Below are positions 42,710 to 55,424 of a stretch of DNA of 64,000 nucleotides, in pieces (positions within the stretch are counted from its first letter, which is position 1; every line of letters begins with the position of its first letter). Below the pieces are notes generated by a model. The model was not told the origin of the DNA. It did no database searches and saw only the letters and a list, made by a program, of their open reading frames with translations. Both the position numbers and the translations under genes were made by a program. The DNA is from Phialophora verrucosa (Eukaryota; Ascomycota; Eurotiomycetes; Chaetothyriales; Herpotrichiellaceae), in the NCBI GenBank assembly GCA_002099365.1, contig MSED01000003.1, positions 1,054,001 to 1,118,000 on the forward strand, written 5' to 3'.

Positions 42710-44006
42710 TTCGCTTCCTCCGCTGAACTCGGTCTTTCTGAGCGGTTGATTGCCCACATGAGTCGTAAGCTTGTTGGCAAGAGCGTGACTAGGGCTTTGC
42801 CCTCCCACAGCAGGGATCTCTTGATGTAACGATCTAATATGCATACGTGTCTAACTGATGGATGACCCGCCCTAGATTGGCAAGGAGACCACCCTTGTAG
42901 CAAAACCTCTCCAGTCCGTCTAACTTCTGAGGCAATCTTGACCGGTCAAGAACACGGGCACAACCAAACTCATGGCTTTGCAGCAGACTTGGTAGAAAGT
43001 AGATCCGTCTAGCACCAAATTTGCTGAACGTGAGGCAAATTTCATGTAAAAGCATCAACCGAGCGGGAGGATTGTGTCAAGACGATGTGTGAAATCGAAC
43101 CCTCGGACACCCCAAAGATGGGCCCCTCCTGTGATGCCGAAGAGGGGAATCTTGTAGCAGCAAACGTGGTTGTCACACCTGCCAGACCTCGGAGCATCCC
43201 TGAAGAGTGGTGCGAACGATAGTTTTCGAGCCCAGAGCGACCGCGCGATGACAACAATAGGTCTGCGATAAATCCATCCTGAATTGAGGCGAGCTCGTTG
43301 GCCACAACACGTTACTCGGTATGCTGATGGATGGGGAAATTCAAAGCTTCAGGGGGCTGGGACACTTGCGTTCTCGTCTTGAACATTGCCGCCGGATGTC
43401 CCGTCTCTCGTGATGTCTAGCTGGTAGCCCGGAAATGGTTCGGTCCCGTTTGAGAATCCGCTCACACTGCGCACATCGAATACTAGGTATACGACCTCGA
43501 TCGGGTTGTCAAAAGCCTCATGGCTCCGGAGATCTTTAGGAGGAGAATGGAGAACCACGTCCGTCTGATGTCCACAAGCATCAACAGCACGACTTCACAA
43601 GTGCGGCCGTGTCTGATTCTGTAAAACAGCCAATTGCACAATGTATCCTTCTTTAAGTGTGATCATTCCTGCTGTCCGTATGGCACGTGGGGACCAAGTT
43701 GCCAGAACGTCCATGCTGTGCTGACGGCGCCTGTGCACACTGTATCCTGCCAATTTCAGGTCTGGTGAAGGATTGAGCTGAGCCCAGCACGATTGCTGGC
43801 TCTTCCAGAAGGATCAGGGATTCTTCATGGCCGATCAAACTTCGAAACTACTGTAGCCCAGCCAAATTAGGTTCCGTGGTGTGCGACACAGCGGCTGGTG
43901 AGGCCTACAGCACCTGACTATGTCCCTTCTCCAAAGTCAACTCCCCTTTTGCAGATTCCGTCCGGCTTTTCGTCCGATCTGCTCCTTCTTGATTGCATAA
44001 GACAGC
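42710..44006. other. intergenic; weak minus-strand frames
   Basis: About 1.3 kb. Minus-strand frames at 43349-43558 and 43042-43305 have somewhat protein-like composition, but I could not join them with a valid splice or recognise a family, so no gene is called. The right end must hold the promoter of the regulator that follows. Confidence 0.35.
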
Positions 44007-46734
44007 ATGATCTTCCAACACCGCGTATTACCAGGCTATCCTACACCTTTACTGACCGTCAATCCCAAGTGGTTTTATCCAAGGATGCAGAAAGCCGCGA
44101 GACCAAAGCGGCCAAGAGCACTGCAAGCATGTGAAATATGCCGTGCTAGGAAAAACCGCTGTAGCGAGGACCAGCCATGCACATATTGCATTGGTGAGCT
44201 ACATGAGACTTGCGGACCAGTGCGTGTGGCTGACTCAATCGACCAGACCATGACTTGGAGTGTACATATTCGCGTGCTCACCACGACAAGAGGCAAAGAG
44301 CAGAGCAAGTCCTCCGTTTTCGTAACATGTCTCTAGTTAACCTCGACGCGCAGACCAGTCTCACAGGTCGAAGACCTTGCAAGCGTCAGCCCTCCTCGCC
44401 CCACCCAAGGGTCAATGCCGAAAAGAGCTCAGCATGGCATCGATTTCGGGCCGAACAACGTCACTCATAATGTGACGCCCTATGCTGTCGACCACAGCCA
44501 GCAGCATGGCGTGGCATCCTCGCCACTTGCGACAGACGAGCTCGGCTACACGCCATCTTCGATCGCGCCTCAATACACAGCGTCCTATGAGCTGCGCGCC
44601 AGCTCGCATACAAGCAACCTTGAATTCTACGGATCGTCCTCATCAGTGGCATTCCTCCGCCATGTCGAGAGGTTGTCAAAATGTCCGACTACGGGTCCTG
44701 GATGTGGACAACAGGAAAGATCGTTGGCTTCTGTTTTGCAGAGCACCGATTTTCAGCCTGGCAAATCGCAGAGTCTGCCGGCACCCCGAGAGCCTCACTG
44801 GAGCCTTGATCGCTTTCAATTCCGGGTAGCAAGGCGATTCCTTGATGCTTACTTCTCTAGTATCCACTACATTCAACCATTATTGGAGGAAGATGTATTT
44901 CTGGCTCGTTGCGAAGACCTGTGGTTCAATAGACCAGAGAAACAACCTTTGTCTTTCATCGCCCTTTACTATGCCGTTTTGAGTCTCGGGAGCCTCTTCA
45001 TGAGGTCTGATCACGCGGAGGTGTCTGGAGCAGATCGATTTACATGGAGTCGTAGGCTATTCAACGAGGCACATGCTATAGTGGCACGGCTTGGTACAGC
45101 AACGGACCTCGAGATGGTTCAGTGTTTTTATATGATGGTATGCCGTACAGCAAAGCATCCCAGCTCTACACGCTAACATTCATACCTTGAGAGTAAAATA
45201 TGTCAGCACCAGCTCAACCCTCATGGTATACCGAGGCCGACCCTGCTATCGTTCTTCTCACTTACACCACTTTTAGTTGCATACCTATACTCCGGGCAAG
45301 CGGCAAGGACCGCATTGGCGATCGGGCTCAACCGGAAATCTATCAGTCAGGACACAACTGACTCGAGGACTACGACTACAGCATCGAAAACGTGGTGGTA
45401 TGATCCTCAGGATGCTTTTCTATGATTACACAGCTAAGGTCCAGTAGGGCTGTTTATTGCCTTGACATGTAAGAGGGATTGGCTCCAAGTGTAGCAAAGC
45501 ACTGAGACATGCACAGACAGACCAGTTTTGCCCTGGGCAGACCGGACAGTCTTGGGTCGGACGAATACCACGCACAAGGGCTACCAACAGCCGATCCGGA
45601 AGCGTCACCTTCGAGTCCACACATTTTGCAGATTGTCCCTTGCATGATTGGGCTGTCACGAATCATGCGGAAAGTATCACTCGATCTGTATACCCGAGCT
45701 TGGGAAATGGAAGAGAAGCTCCGTCGCGCAAAAGCGCTTGACGCCGACTTGGAGGATTGGCTGCAGCAAGTTCCCTCGCATCTTCGGACTGAGCGTCAAA
45801 AAGACTTCGGCAACTCGTTGAAGCCAAGCCACCACGCCAGCTATATCAAGAAGCAGGCGGTCGTGCTTAGGATTCGTACGCCTGGGGTAGGACCCACTGC
45901 GCATGAGTCGGTTCTAACCATGTTCCAGGCTACCTGAACCTCCGCATGATCCTACATGCCGTATTCATGACTCATGAGAAAACAACCAGGCCAGACGGGG
46001 ACACGTGCCTTCGAGAATGCCAGTGCCGATGTATGAAAACTGCAGAAAGTTCGATCGATGTAATGTACGAAACGTTCCGAACTGAGGTATGTCGGCAAGT
46101 ACCTACCAACTACTCCTGTCTATATTCTCTTTTGCCTCCATTCTCTGGTCGACCGGGACGGAAGTTGACGTTTCCCCAGGACTATTTCCAGACTTGGTAT
46201 GCCACGGACCCCAGTGATAAGATTTAAGCACCAGAAAGCGCACAACGCATTCTTGCTAAATGTTTCAGGTGGTATAATGCGACATATACCCTGTTTGCGG
46301 CCACCACACTGCTAGCCGCGATCTTTCACAAACTTCCTCGAACCAAGCAGGGACTAGAAAGCCATTTCGCTCACATTGACCGTGCGATCGCCGTGCTCCA
46401 AGCCATGGATGAATGTGTAGTCGTCAGAAATGCAACAGCCATCATTAAGAGAACACTTGCTCGAGCCAGGAAAGTACCTCTTTGGGCCTTGGATACACAC
46501 CCAGCCTCGCCGCCCCAGCACGTGGATCTCAATACCGCGCCTCGCTCTCCCTCTGACTCGGGACAGCGAGCAGAATTCCATAGTGTCGACACACTGTTAC
46601 AGCCGCATGCAACTGCTGATAGTCTCAGTGAGGCCGTGGACGACCTTGATTGGCTCAGCGGCTATCCCTATGACAGCCAGCAAGCTTTGTTCTGGACGGA
46701 CTGGGCTCATGAGCTCAATAATCTGGGCACATAA
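44007..46734 (+). CDS. Zn2Cys6 transcription factor with Fungal_trans (MHR) domain
   Basis: Ten exons (44007-44193, 44247-44308, 44367-45137, 45192-45225, 45277-45397, 45445-45468, 45517-45875, 45929-46086, 46180-46196, 46269-46734) give 732 residues. The zinc cluster has exact spacing: Cys42, 45, 52, 58, 61 and 68, completed across intron 1. The middle-homology region is rebuilt by splicing: KICQHQLNPHVAYLYSGQAA, RTALAIGLNR, CRAVYCLDIQTSFALGRP and YFQTWWYNATYTLFAA. Exons of 34, 24 and 17 nt are needed. Weak points are the start (the ATG at 44085 is as likely) and intron 2, whose donor is GTCCTC. It is probably the regulator of its neighbours, the hydrolases on either side; the CocE-type gene ends 123 bases away, tail to tail. 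Confidence 0.85.
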
Positions 46735-46856
46735 GGCAACAAGTATGGTACACATGTCCTCGAGTCTTCATGCATCGGGGAGTGATTTTTTGGGGAGGGG
46801 AGGTTTGGAAGCCAAATCCATTCACTCATTCACTGCTCAATAATACTGCGTACGTG

Positions 46857-49118
46857 CTAACTAGCAGAATCGCCAGAAGCCAGGGACAACACGATTGAGG
46901 ATGGATACTCGGGCCCGGAGTAGACGACATGTCTCCCACGGTTCAGATTTTCGGGAACACGATGCAACGCGGGGAATTCTGGCAATGTCACCTCGTGGCC
47001 CTTGATCTCCAACCGGATGGACTCTCCACGGTCGAAAATGATACCAGAGGGCCACAGCGGGATGTCAAGACAGACAATCTGTCCCGGCGTGATCTTCTCT
47101 TCGTACTCGTGGGAATGCCAGGCCAGAGCGGGAGCGAGCAACAAGCTTTGCTCCTCGGTGACGCCTGGGTCAGCACTCAGCCGCCGGTGAGAGGCTCGAA
47201 GTCTGCCGTTGGGACCCAGGTACTTGAAGATGTTCAGGTCTGGGATATTCGCAGCCGCTGTGCCTTCTGGGAGACTCTCGAGAGGGATATTGACGTGCAT
47301 CAGTGGCTGGCCGTCTCTATCCAGCTTGCGCAAAATGACATAGACGTCCAGATCATCGGCCTCCGCGCAAGACATGTACAACTTGACCTGGGAAAAGCCG
47401 ATCAACTCGGTGTAGTCGGTGAACTTGTGGACGAAGTGCACACCGTCTTCATCCCAGGAGTCTGATCGATAGCCAATCGAGGAGACTTTGCCGGGAACTT
47501 GGACCTGGGACAGGGTGGCGGCCTGGCAATCTAAGAAAAATGTCCTATGCTCGACATAGCTGGGAGGGTATGCGGATTCGGGCCTGTCCACGACCGAGTC
47601 TCGGTTGAACCCCAGCAAGCTGTGCCGCACTCTCGGCGTCGTTTCCCAGTCATTGGCCTTGCCGTAGAGGTATCGATCGAAGAATCTCTGGAGGTCGTCA
47701 TTTGCCGATTCCTGATAGAGATCATACCACTCCTGGGTGTGGTGAATCCGCAGCCTATATCTTCTCAGTCAGCTTTTTGTTTGGTCAATAGGATACTCGG
47801 TTTGGACGGAGCGGACCACTTGTCTTTCGACCCCGAGAACAAAAACCCTCTGATCGACCCCTCCGTGTGCAGACAGGTCGAGAAGCTCGCCAGAGCGTAG
47901 ATGGGAACGTTGATCTGGTCGAGCCTCGCGCGCTTGTCGTCCCAGTATGGATTGGAGAGTGGATATCGACGGATCATGGTTGCGACGTCCTCGAGCCGGT
48001 TCTTGCCTGCATGTACGGGGGGAGATGATCAGCGACACGCCAGGCAATTCAAGCAATATGATAAACTCGACCGAAGGGGCCGTACCGTTGAAGTTTGAAC
48101 GGTAATCAGCAAAAGCCGGGTTCGGGATGCCGCCCCTCCCATACTGCTCGCGATAAATGTCGGACAGACCTTCCCACGGCGCAATGGCTTTCAGATGAGG
48201 TGGCCGTTCTGCGGCAATGAACCTAGACGACGCATTCATATACGTCAATCAGTGACAGACTGAGGGAGCAAGAAAGAACGTCCTCCATCAGCTCAGCCGA
48301 GTCGCACATGACATACCACTGCGCGACAGCAAGCCACGAATTCCCAGCAAATCCAACGGCTCCGTTGCACCACTCCTGAGAGGCAATGCATTCAACGGCA
48401 TCGTACCCATCGCGCCCTTCCTATTTCGGAGGAGATGGGATGAGATCAGCTCAGATCAACCCACATCATCAGCTCACCGCCACATTTGTTCGGCTTGACA
48501 GCTTGATGACAGCTGTCTACCAGACAGGCATGGATGGAAGTGTCCCCGGAACCGGCAAACGTGACTCACTTGCGTGCCCATGTACTGAATATCGCCCTCT
48601 GAATCGAAGACGCCGCGAGGATCGATATTCACCACCGCATACCCCCGCGGACACCACTCGGCGGGATCCGGCCCCTCGAACTTCTCGAGATCACTCGTCG
48701 CATGCCTCGGGACCCCCGCCCGCCACGGCACATTATCAAGGCTCTGAAATCCTGGGAGCCGTCGAAGGTCACTCAGTCAGCACACGCACGCACACCAACA
48801 GCGCACGGATGGACGCGCACAAACAAACGCACCGTTTCCCTGTTTGCCGTAGGGACTCCACGCCACGATCGCGGGGATGGGCTCCTTCTCCGATCCCACG
48901 GGTCGGAAGACGTCCATCCAGATCGTGGTCCCGTCTCTCAGACGGACGGGCACGTCGCGCTCGAAGAACATGGCCTCGGCTAGAGGACGTCGGCCTTCTG
49001 CCTTTTGCCATCCCTTCGGGAGGACTTGTTTGGCGGGACTGAAGGAAGACCAGCGTTTGCTGAAGTCTTGATTTGCTGGTTTGAAGAGCACGGGCAGGTT
49101 GTGGGTCTTGGTGGCCAT
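46857..49118 (-). CDS. CocE/NonD-family hydrolase (X-Pro dipeptidyl-peptidase S15-like)
   Basis: Six exons (49118-48833, 48751-48570, 48420-48317, 48222-48072, 48007-47817, 47754-46857) give 603 residues. The N-terminal alpha/beta domain begins FFERDVPVRLRDGTTIWMDVFRP. It has the oxyanion region near WSPYGKQGNGF, the YAVVNIDPRG strand and the nucleophile Ser184 in GFAGNSWLA. The C-terminal half (about 330-603) is the PepX_C jelly roll, with FSQVKLYMSCAEADDLDVYV and LDIPLWPSGIIFDRGESIRLEI. Relatives hydrolyse acyl esters such as cocaine, or N-terminal X-Pro peptides. The donors of exons 4 (GTCGAG) and 5 (GTCCGC) are weak, but only these keep the frame and give NRLEDVATMIRRYPLSNPYW and KWLRIHHTQEW. 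An upstream in-frame ATG at 49175 is possible. Confidence 0.88.
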
Positions 49119-50129
49119 GCTATGATGGTTCTGAAAGAAGGTCTGGAAGGGTCTGAAGGGGGTCTCATCGAACATGGCAGACGTCTTTATTCGACTTACC
49201 GTCCGGTCTAAGTACCTCGAACTTGGCGTGATCACAGTGTATTCCTTTCCTTGGGCCACCCAGTCTGGTCGGGCCTAGTGCGAAAATGACCATGCCGGAG
49301 CCCCGGACCAAGGCTCGGACAAAGCATATAGTAACTCTCGACACACGCTTCGTGTACTTGTAGGCCGCCGGATATCCCGCCTAGAGAACCCGCCGGCAGG
49401 CCCGTCTTCGCCAAGGATGAACAAGTGTGTCTGACTTTGACTTGAGATTCTCAGTCACAAATCACAACCTTGCCCTCGAATCCAATGCGATGATCGGCAT
49501 ATATGTATGCTTAGAGAGCGTGTCTGTCACTCCCTATCCCTGGTTCGTCTAGATACCCCATGTTAAGGGACATGACGCCCCTGATATTTTGGTTCGCTGT
49601 TCACTGTTCGCTTCTGAAGAATTCGATCCACGCCCAGTCACGTTGTCGCTGTACATTCATGCACAGGTACATCCCGGTGTTCGTAAGATTTGGCCATACG
49701 TTGAGCGTTGCTAGATATTCTGAGCCCGTGGCTGGAGCCGGAGCGAACGTACCGTGTCTCAAGTGCATGTGTACTCCTCGGGCGAGCCATAATTTCGTCG
49801 AGAATCCGTCAACGTAGTAGTGAAAATTTGATATGATTAATATGCAGGGTATTACCACTGAAGGGTAGTGGGAATCCCTTTTTTTGGATATCCTCTTTGC
49901 CTCTTCTTCATTGCTTGGACATATTGACTTTCGTGACAAAGTGCACTGCCTGACCACCGCCACCACCACCACCACCACCACCGCGCGCATGGATTTTCGC
50001 AACCCACAAGGCCCGAGGCTCTAAAGATTAATATACCCGGCTGTAAGGCGGACATCACGGGATCGTGTTTTCTCCGCGACCGCCAACATGTGAATGACAT
50101 CGAGTCTTGTCACGTATACGAACGTCCGA
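49119..50129. other. intergenic with CCA microsatellite
   Basis: 1 kb between two minus-strand genes: the promoter of the CocE-type gene and the 3' flank of the transporter. Besides the CCA repeat nothing is recognised. Confidence 0.4.
49960..49982. repeat. (CCA)n microsatellite
   Basis: Seven uninterrupted CCA triplets plus CC, in non-coding sequence. Confidence 0.85.
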
Positions 50130-52164
50130 TCACGAGTGCTGCGTCTTCGTATTTGTCTTTTCCAGCTCGAAGTACCTGCTGACATTGTCGTCCAGATCGG
50201 CTTGGTTAGTGCCTGGCAGAGTCTTCTCGTCGTCTATTTCCGCAGCTTTGGAACCCTCGACCTTCTCGTACAGCTCGCGCAGCTCGTTGATTCGACCTTG
50301 TCGGTCCAATTCCGGATTGTAGGCGACATGCCTTTTCAATACGACACGCTCGTACCAGCTAAGGTGCCTGGGGTGGATGGCGACGCCGTGGTAGTCGTGA
50401 GGTTTGCCTTGGCGAACAAAGTGCCAGTATCGCTCCTGCTCACGGAGATCCAGGCCGGTCGTGTCGGGTATGAAGAGCATTGTAAGAACGAAGCCGAGGA
50501 GTCCGAACCAGCTAACAACCTATTCTACGTGTTAACTGTATTTCCTCACAGAGGCAAGTCGACACGGTAAGTTACCTACCCAGAATTTTGTCCTCCCGCC
50601 AATGTAATTGTAAAGAACTGTTGCAGCCAGCGCCCCCAGCTTGCCCACAGCAGCGCTGAATCCGTGCGCCGTTGCCCGTACCGGTGCCGGATACACTTCT
50701 CCGGCAACCAGAAAGGTGGTGGAGTTGGGTCCGAATTGAATCCAAAAGCTGCTGAAGAAATAGATAAACTCGAAGGCCTTTCCTCCGGGTCCTTTAACAT
50801 CCAGCACTGGATAGGCACCTGCGGCGATGATGAACAGAATGAAGGTCATGATAAACCCTACAGCTTGCATCCTCTTGCGTCCATATAGTTTGTGGTCCAT
50901 GAGCAGGGCGGCCAAGTAGTAACCAGCAAGCTCACATCCAATGTTGATGAGGTTGTAAAGCCAGAATGTTCCCACCTCGTCGGAGCTGGATGTGACAATC
51001 TGGAGGAAGACGTTTCTGAAGATCTGGTTGCCGTAAAACGGGAAATCATTGCAGAACCAACACATACTTGTCGCCAGGAGTCGGTGCCAGTAGTGGTTCA
51101 TTGTGAGTTTCAAAGACGCGACGTCGTATCCGGTAACCTGACCCTTCTTCCTGGAAGCCTTCAAATAATCGTCCACTCCTCTCAGCTTGTATACACGAAT
51201 GTACAAGAAGTAAAGGAGGCAGAGAATAGCAATCCCAAAGGAGATTCGGAAGGTTGCTTGCGCCGCGGTCTCGCCGTATCCAGGGTTGATGCTATGGTTG
51301 AAGATGAGCATGACGACGATGAGGACCAACTGGTTTCCTAGCTGGCCCCAACCTTGCATCAGGAATGCCAATGCCACGGAGCGCCCTCGATGTAAGCGAT
51401 CGTTCCTCGAGGTTGCTGCACCATGAATACCTTCCATAGCCGTAGACGAGGTCATGGGATACTCCCCGCCCACTCCGATTGAAAACCAGAAGAGACTGAT
51501 TCCGTACATCACGGTCCAGCCAGACAAGGTGACTCCCCACATGGATGTAAGCAGAACGGTTCCAGTCAACATGATGACAGCGTCTTGGATGAGACCCCAG
51601 CGCCGACCGATCCAGTCACCGATGATACCAACCATGATTTGGCCGCCTATTATACCCAGGATTTCCATGTAGCTGATCGCCTGTACCATAGTCTTGCCAC
51701 AGACTTCGTGCTCTTTCCAGCAACGGGGCCAAACGACCTCTAGCAGAGGTAGAACGTTTCCAACAGAAAACAACACGTAACCTTCGGTGAAAAAGCCAAC
51801 CCCAGTAACAGCATAGTTGCGGAGGTATCTGTAGAATGGGTCCAGTGGATCAGCTTTGAAAATCTCCCAAATCTCCTTCAGTTCTCGATTGGCTTCCGAA
51901 CTGTGCTGCCGATTTATCCATTTGGCACGTTGACCGGCGGGGAGATCGGCCCTATCATCGGTGTCAAGTTAGGGTTGTCGTTGAGATGAACCTGGCGAGA
52001 GTATGGACGTACCAGTAAGTATGCTGACTGTAGGAATCGTCAGGATACAACGTCTCTTTCAAGAGTGATTTGTGCTCAGCCGGTAAACCTTGGAATGCCA
52101 CGTCTCGCTCGGTAGGAGCAACAAGGGTATCACGCCTCCGTTCCCCAAAGTCCTGACTCTGCAT
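50130..52164 (-). CDS. MFS transporter, PHO84/inorganic phosphate:H+ symporter-type
   Basis: Three exons (52164-52013, 51951-50580, 50519-50130) give 637 residues. A cytosolic N terminus (about 105 residues) leads into FFTEGYVLFSVGNVLPLLE, which corresponds to the first span of PHO84/GIT1 carriers. Then come GDWIGRRWG between spans 2 and 3, the family hallmark GVGGEYPMTSSTAMEG, and a second half starting MCWFCNDFPFYGNQIF. The last spans are intact, and a ~115-residue polar tail follows. In PHO84 the first span has the sequence D-G-Y-D-x-F; here it is TEGYVLF, so an important acidic position differs. The cargo may therefore not be phosphate; GIT1-like glycerophosphodiesters or another organic anion are possible. 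Plasma membrane. Confidence 0.87.
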
Positions 52165-53043
52165 TGTCGCGGAACAGTGGGGCGTGTCAAGGTAGAGAAC
52201 AATTAGAACAGTAGGGCTCTAAGAACCTGAGCATGATATCAACCAGGAGGCATAGATTCAATCGGGCGACCATCATCTATTTGTTCCCTCTTGCGTGTTG
52301 ATGAGCAGAATGGCATTGCAAGGGTGACGTCTTATCCCATTCCCTCGCGCTTCTTCAGCGGAAAGACATTCACAGAATTCCATCTTTGACCAGTCTGAAC
52401 AGAATCGTATCTCGAGACACTTGACGAATCAGAAGAGAGGTGTTTGGACATGTGCTTCCACGAGCAAAATGTAGTGGCAGAAAGCGACACCGTCGACGGT
52501 GTCGGTCGACGCAGATCAAGGTGGTGGTGTCCTGGTGGTGCCGTCCATTGATGTCATGGACGCTGGCGGCCTCGCGTGGTCGAAGCGCTCATCATAATCC
52601 TCGCTAAACGGGCAGCTTCCCTCCAGGCGCTCATTCGCCGACTGGGGCTCTTGGTAGCACTTCGGATGCCGATCATGAAGACAAGCGTACAAAGCTCGAT
52701 CAAGCATCTAAGCTTGATCGGAAGGCCATGAGGAGTCACTGGAGTCGCCGAGTGTTGCGGCCAAGGACTGAATGAATCGCCGTAAGCTTGGCATCTTGGC
52801 ACCACGTCGGGCGCCAAAGCCCTCAAGCGCAAATATCGGAAAATCTCGCCCCACTGCTCTTCGCGACAAGCAAAATGCACACAGCGTGGCTCAGAAGAAG
52901 CAAATCTATCTTTGTTAAGCATTTGATACAGGTTGCACGAGCCACGCATTGATTGCCAACTGCCGATGCGCTCAAGGACATAGCGGACTCCTCTATCCAC
53001 CCCCTCAGACCCTCCTTTCATCTCCGGCCGAAGAACCCCCACC
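52165..53043. promoter_or_regulatory. divergent promoter region (transporter / ATIC)
   Basis: 879 bases between outward-reading genes. A 185-codon minus-strand frame at 52554-53111 overlaps the ATIC start and has no family resemblance, so it is discounted. Confidence 0.4.
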
Positions 53044-55079
53044 ATGAGTTCGCAAAAGATAGGTAAGCCTGTACCAGTCAAACAACTCACAAAATCATTT
53101 GCACGATCCAACTGACAGCTCTAGCCATTCTGTCGGTCTTTGACAAGACCGGTCTTCTTGACCTCGCTAAGGGCCTGATCAAGAACAACGTCCGGCTGCT
53201 CGCTTCCGGCGGCACAGCAAAACTGATCCGGGAAGCGGGCTTCGACGTCGAGTAATAGTCTCAAGATCCCCTGCTAATTGAACCCCATACTGAGTCCCAG
53301 CAGGGATGTCTCGGCCATCACAAAGGCCCCCGAGATGCTGTCGGGTCGGGTGAAGACCCTCCACCCAGCCGTGCACGCGGGGATCCTGGCCCGGGATCTC
53401 GCCTCGGACGAAAAGGACCTGGCAGACCAGAACATCAACAAGGTCGACTACGTGGTGTGCAACCTCTACCCGTTCAAGGACACGGTCGCCAAGATCAACG
53501 TCACCATCCCCGAAGCCGTGGAGGAGATCGACATCGGGGGCGTGACACTGATCCGCGCGGCCGCGAAGAACCACTCCCGCGTAACCATCCTTAGCGACCC
53601 GGAGGACTACCACCACTTCCTGCAGGAGTTGGAACGCGGTGAGATCACCGCCGAGAGCCGCCAAAAGTACGCGCTCAAGGCCTTTGAACACACCGCCGAC
53701 TACGACGCCGCCATCTCCGATTTCTTCCGGAAACAATACGCCGGGAATGGCGTCCAGCAACTGTCGCTGCGCTACGGCGCCAATCCGCATCAGAAACCGG
53801 CCTCGGCGTTCGTGCGCCAGGGCACGCTCCCCTTTACCGTCCTCGGCGGCTCGCCAGGGTACATTAACCTGCTGGACAGCCTGAATGCGTGGCCGTTGGT
53901 GAAAGAACTGAAGCAGGCGCTCGGCCTCCCCGCAGCCGCCAGCTTCAAGCACGTGTCCCCCGCCGGCGCGGCCATCGCGGTGCCCCTCTCCGAGCGCGAA
54001 CGTCAAGTCTACATGGTCGACGACATCGAGGGGATCGAAAACTCGGGCCTCGCGCAAGCGTACGCCCGCGCGCGCGGCGCCGACCGCATGTCCTCGTTCG
54101 GCGACATGATCGCGCTGTCGGACAAAGTCGACGTGCCCACCGCGAAGATCATCTCGAGGGAAGTCTCGGACGGGGTGATCGCGCCGGGGTACGAGCCGGA
54201 CGCGCTCGCGCTGCTCAAGAAGAAGAAGGCCGGCAAATACCTGGTGCTCCAGATCGACGAGGCCTACGAGCCGCCGGCCCAGGAAACACGCACCGTCTAC
54301 GGCGTGAACCTCACGCAGGGACGCAACGACGTCAAGATCTCCCCCGCCGAGACCTTCAACTCGGTCATCCGGCCCAAGGACGCGGCGAGCGGCTCGCTCG
54401 CGGACTCGGCGCTGCGCGACCTCACCGTCGCGACCATCGCGGTCAAGTACACGCAGTCGAACAGCGTGTGCTACGCGCTCAACGGCCAGGTCATCGGCCT
54501 GGGCGCGGGCCAGCAGTCGCGCATCCACTGCACGCGGCTCGCCGGCGACAAGGCGGATAACTGGTGGATGCGCTTCCACGAGCGCACCCTCGCCATCCAA
54601 TGGGCCAAGGGCGTCAAGCGGGCCGAGAAATCCAACGCCATCGACATGCTCTGCTCGGGCCAGGTCGACGCCGATCTAAGCGACTTTGAAAAGGCCGACT
54701 ACGAGCGCAATTTCGCCCCGGGCCAGGTGCCCACGCCATTCGCCCACGCCGAACGCAGAGACTGGCTCGCCAAGTTGAGCGAAGTCGCCGTGAGCAGTGA
54801 TGCATTCGTACGTTTTGCCTCCCTGCCTCCCCCTTTCTTCGCCCCGCCCTAGCCCCTATCTTCCATGTCTTTTCTACGCGGCGGTGGAAATGCAGATAAC
54901 ACTGACAGGCGCAAAACCCACAGTTCCCCTTCGTCGACAACGTGTACCGCGCCGCGCGGAGTGGCGTCAAATACATCGCCGCGCCGACCGGGTCCCACAA
55001 CGACGGCGCCGTCTTCGACACGGCCGAGAACCTAGGCATCACGTTCATCGAGCAGAGCACAAGGCTGTTCCATCACTAA
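53044..55079 (+). CDS. ADE17: bifunctional AICAR transformylase / IMP cyclohydrolase (ATIC)
   Basis: Four exons (53044-53062, 53125-53251, 53304-54807, 54924-55079) give 601 residues. The enzyme does the last two steps of purine synthesis: formylation of AICAR with 10-formyl-THF and closure to IMP. The N-terminal cyclohydrolase domain shows ILSVFDKTGLLDLAKG, LLASGGTAKLI, GRVKTLHPAVHAGIL and IRAAAKNH. The transformylase domain shows LRYGANPHQKPA, the catalytic Lys264-His265 in SFKHVSPAGAA, KYTQSNSVCYALNGQ and the C-terminal FPFVDNVYRAARSGVKYIAAPTG region. At exon 3 the acceptor CAGCAG was chosen because it yields the conserved VEDVSAITKAPEML. Exon 1 is only 19 nt. The central exon is very GC-rich at third positions, typical of a highly expressed gene. 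The symbol follows the yeast ADE16/ADE17 pair. Confidence 0.95.
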
Positions 55080-55392
55080 CTGCGCGAATGAGTGAGTGAG
55101 TGAGGAGCTCGCTAGCTAGTGTAGCCGCTCGACACTGGCATGGACAAGTGTGCGGGCGGGCCCAGAGACGGTCGCGAGGAGTCATGCTTGTTACGTAGGT
55201 CGCGCACAAGGAATAGAACTAACTACTCGTGGATGTGAGAAATGAAGCAATGAGGAACTGAGCAGTGGATCGGATAGGGCCGTTTCAGAATGGGTTTCAA
55301 CATGACCATGTGGAAGAAAAACTGTTCTGCTTTGGTCATGGAGGATGTGCTGTCTGCTGTTTAGTCAGGGCTGCCGTAGTTATGGAGGATGT

Positions 55393-55424
<32 letters not shown>

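Noticed and set aside
43065..43140. tRNA-like GGTTCGATT word on the minus strand
   Set aside because: No acceptor, D or anticodon stems can be formed around it.
43042..43558. Possible small minus-strand gene made of two frames
   Set aside because: No GT/AG pair joins the two frames in phase, and no family is recognisable.
52554..53111. 185-codon minus-strand frame between the transporter and ATIC
   Set aside because: It overlaps the ATIC start, has no family features and no splice support.
53179..54600. 473-codon open frame on the minus strand opposite ATIC
   Set aside because: It mirrors the GC-rich third positions of the ATIC exon, is Arg/Val/Asp-rich with no domain, and the plus strand encodes an unmistakable enzyme.
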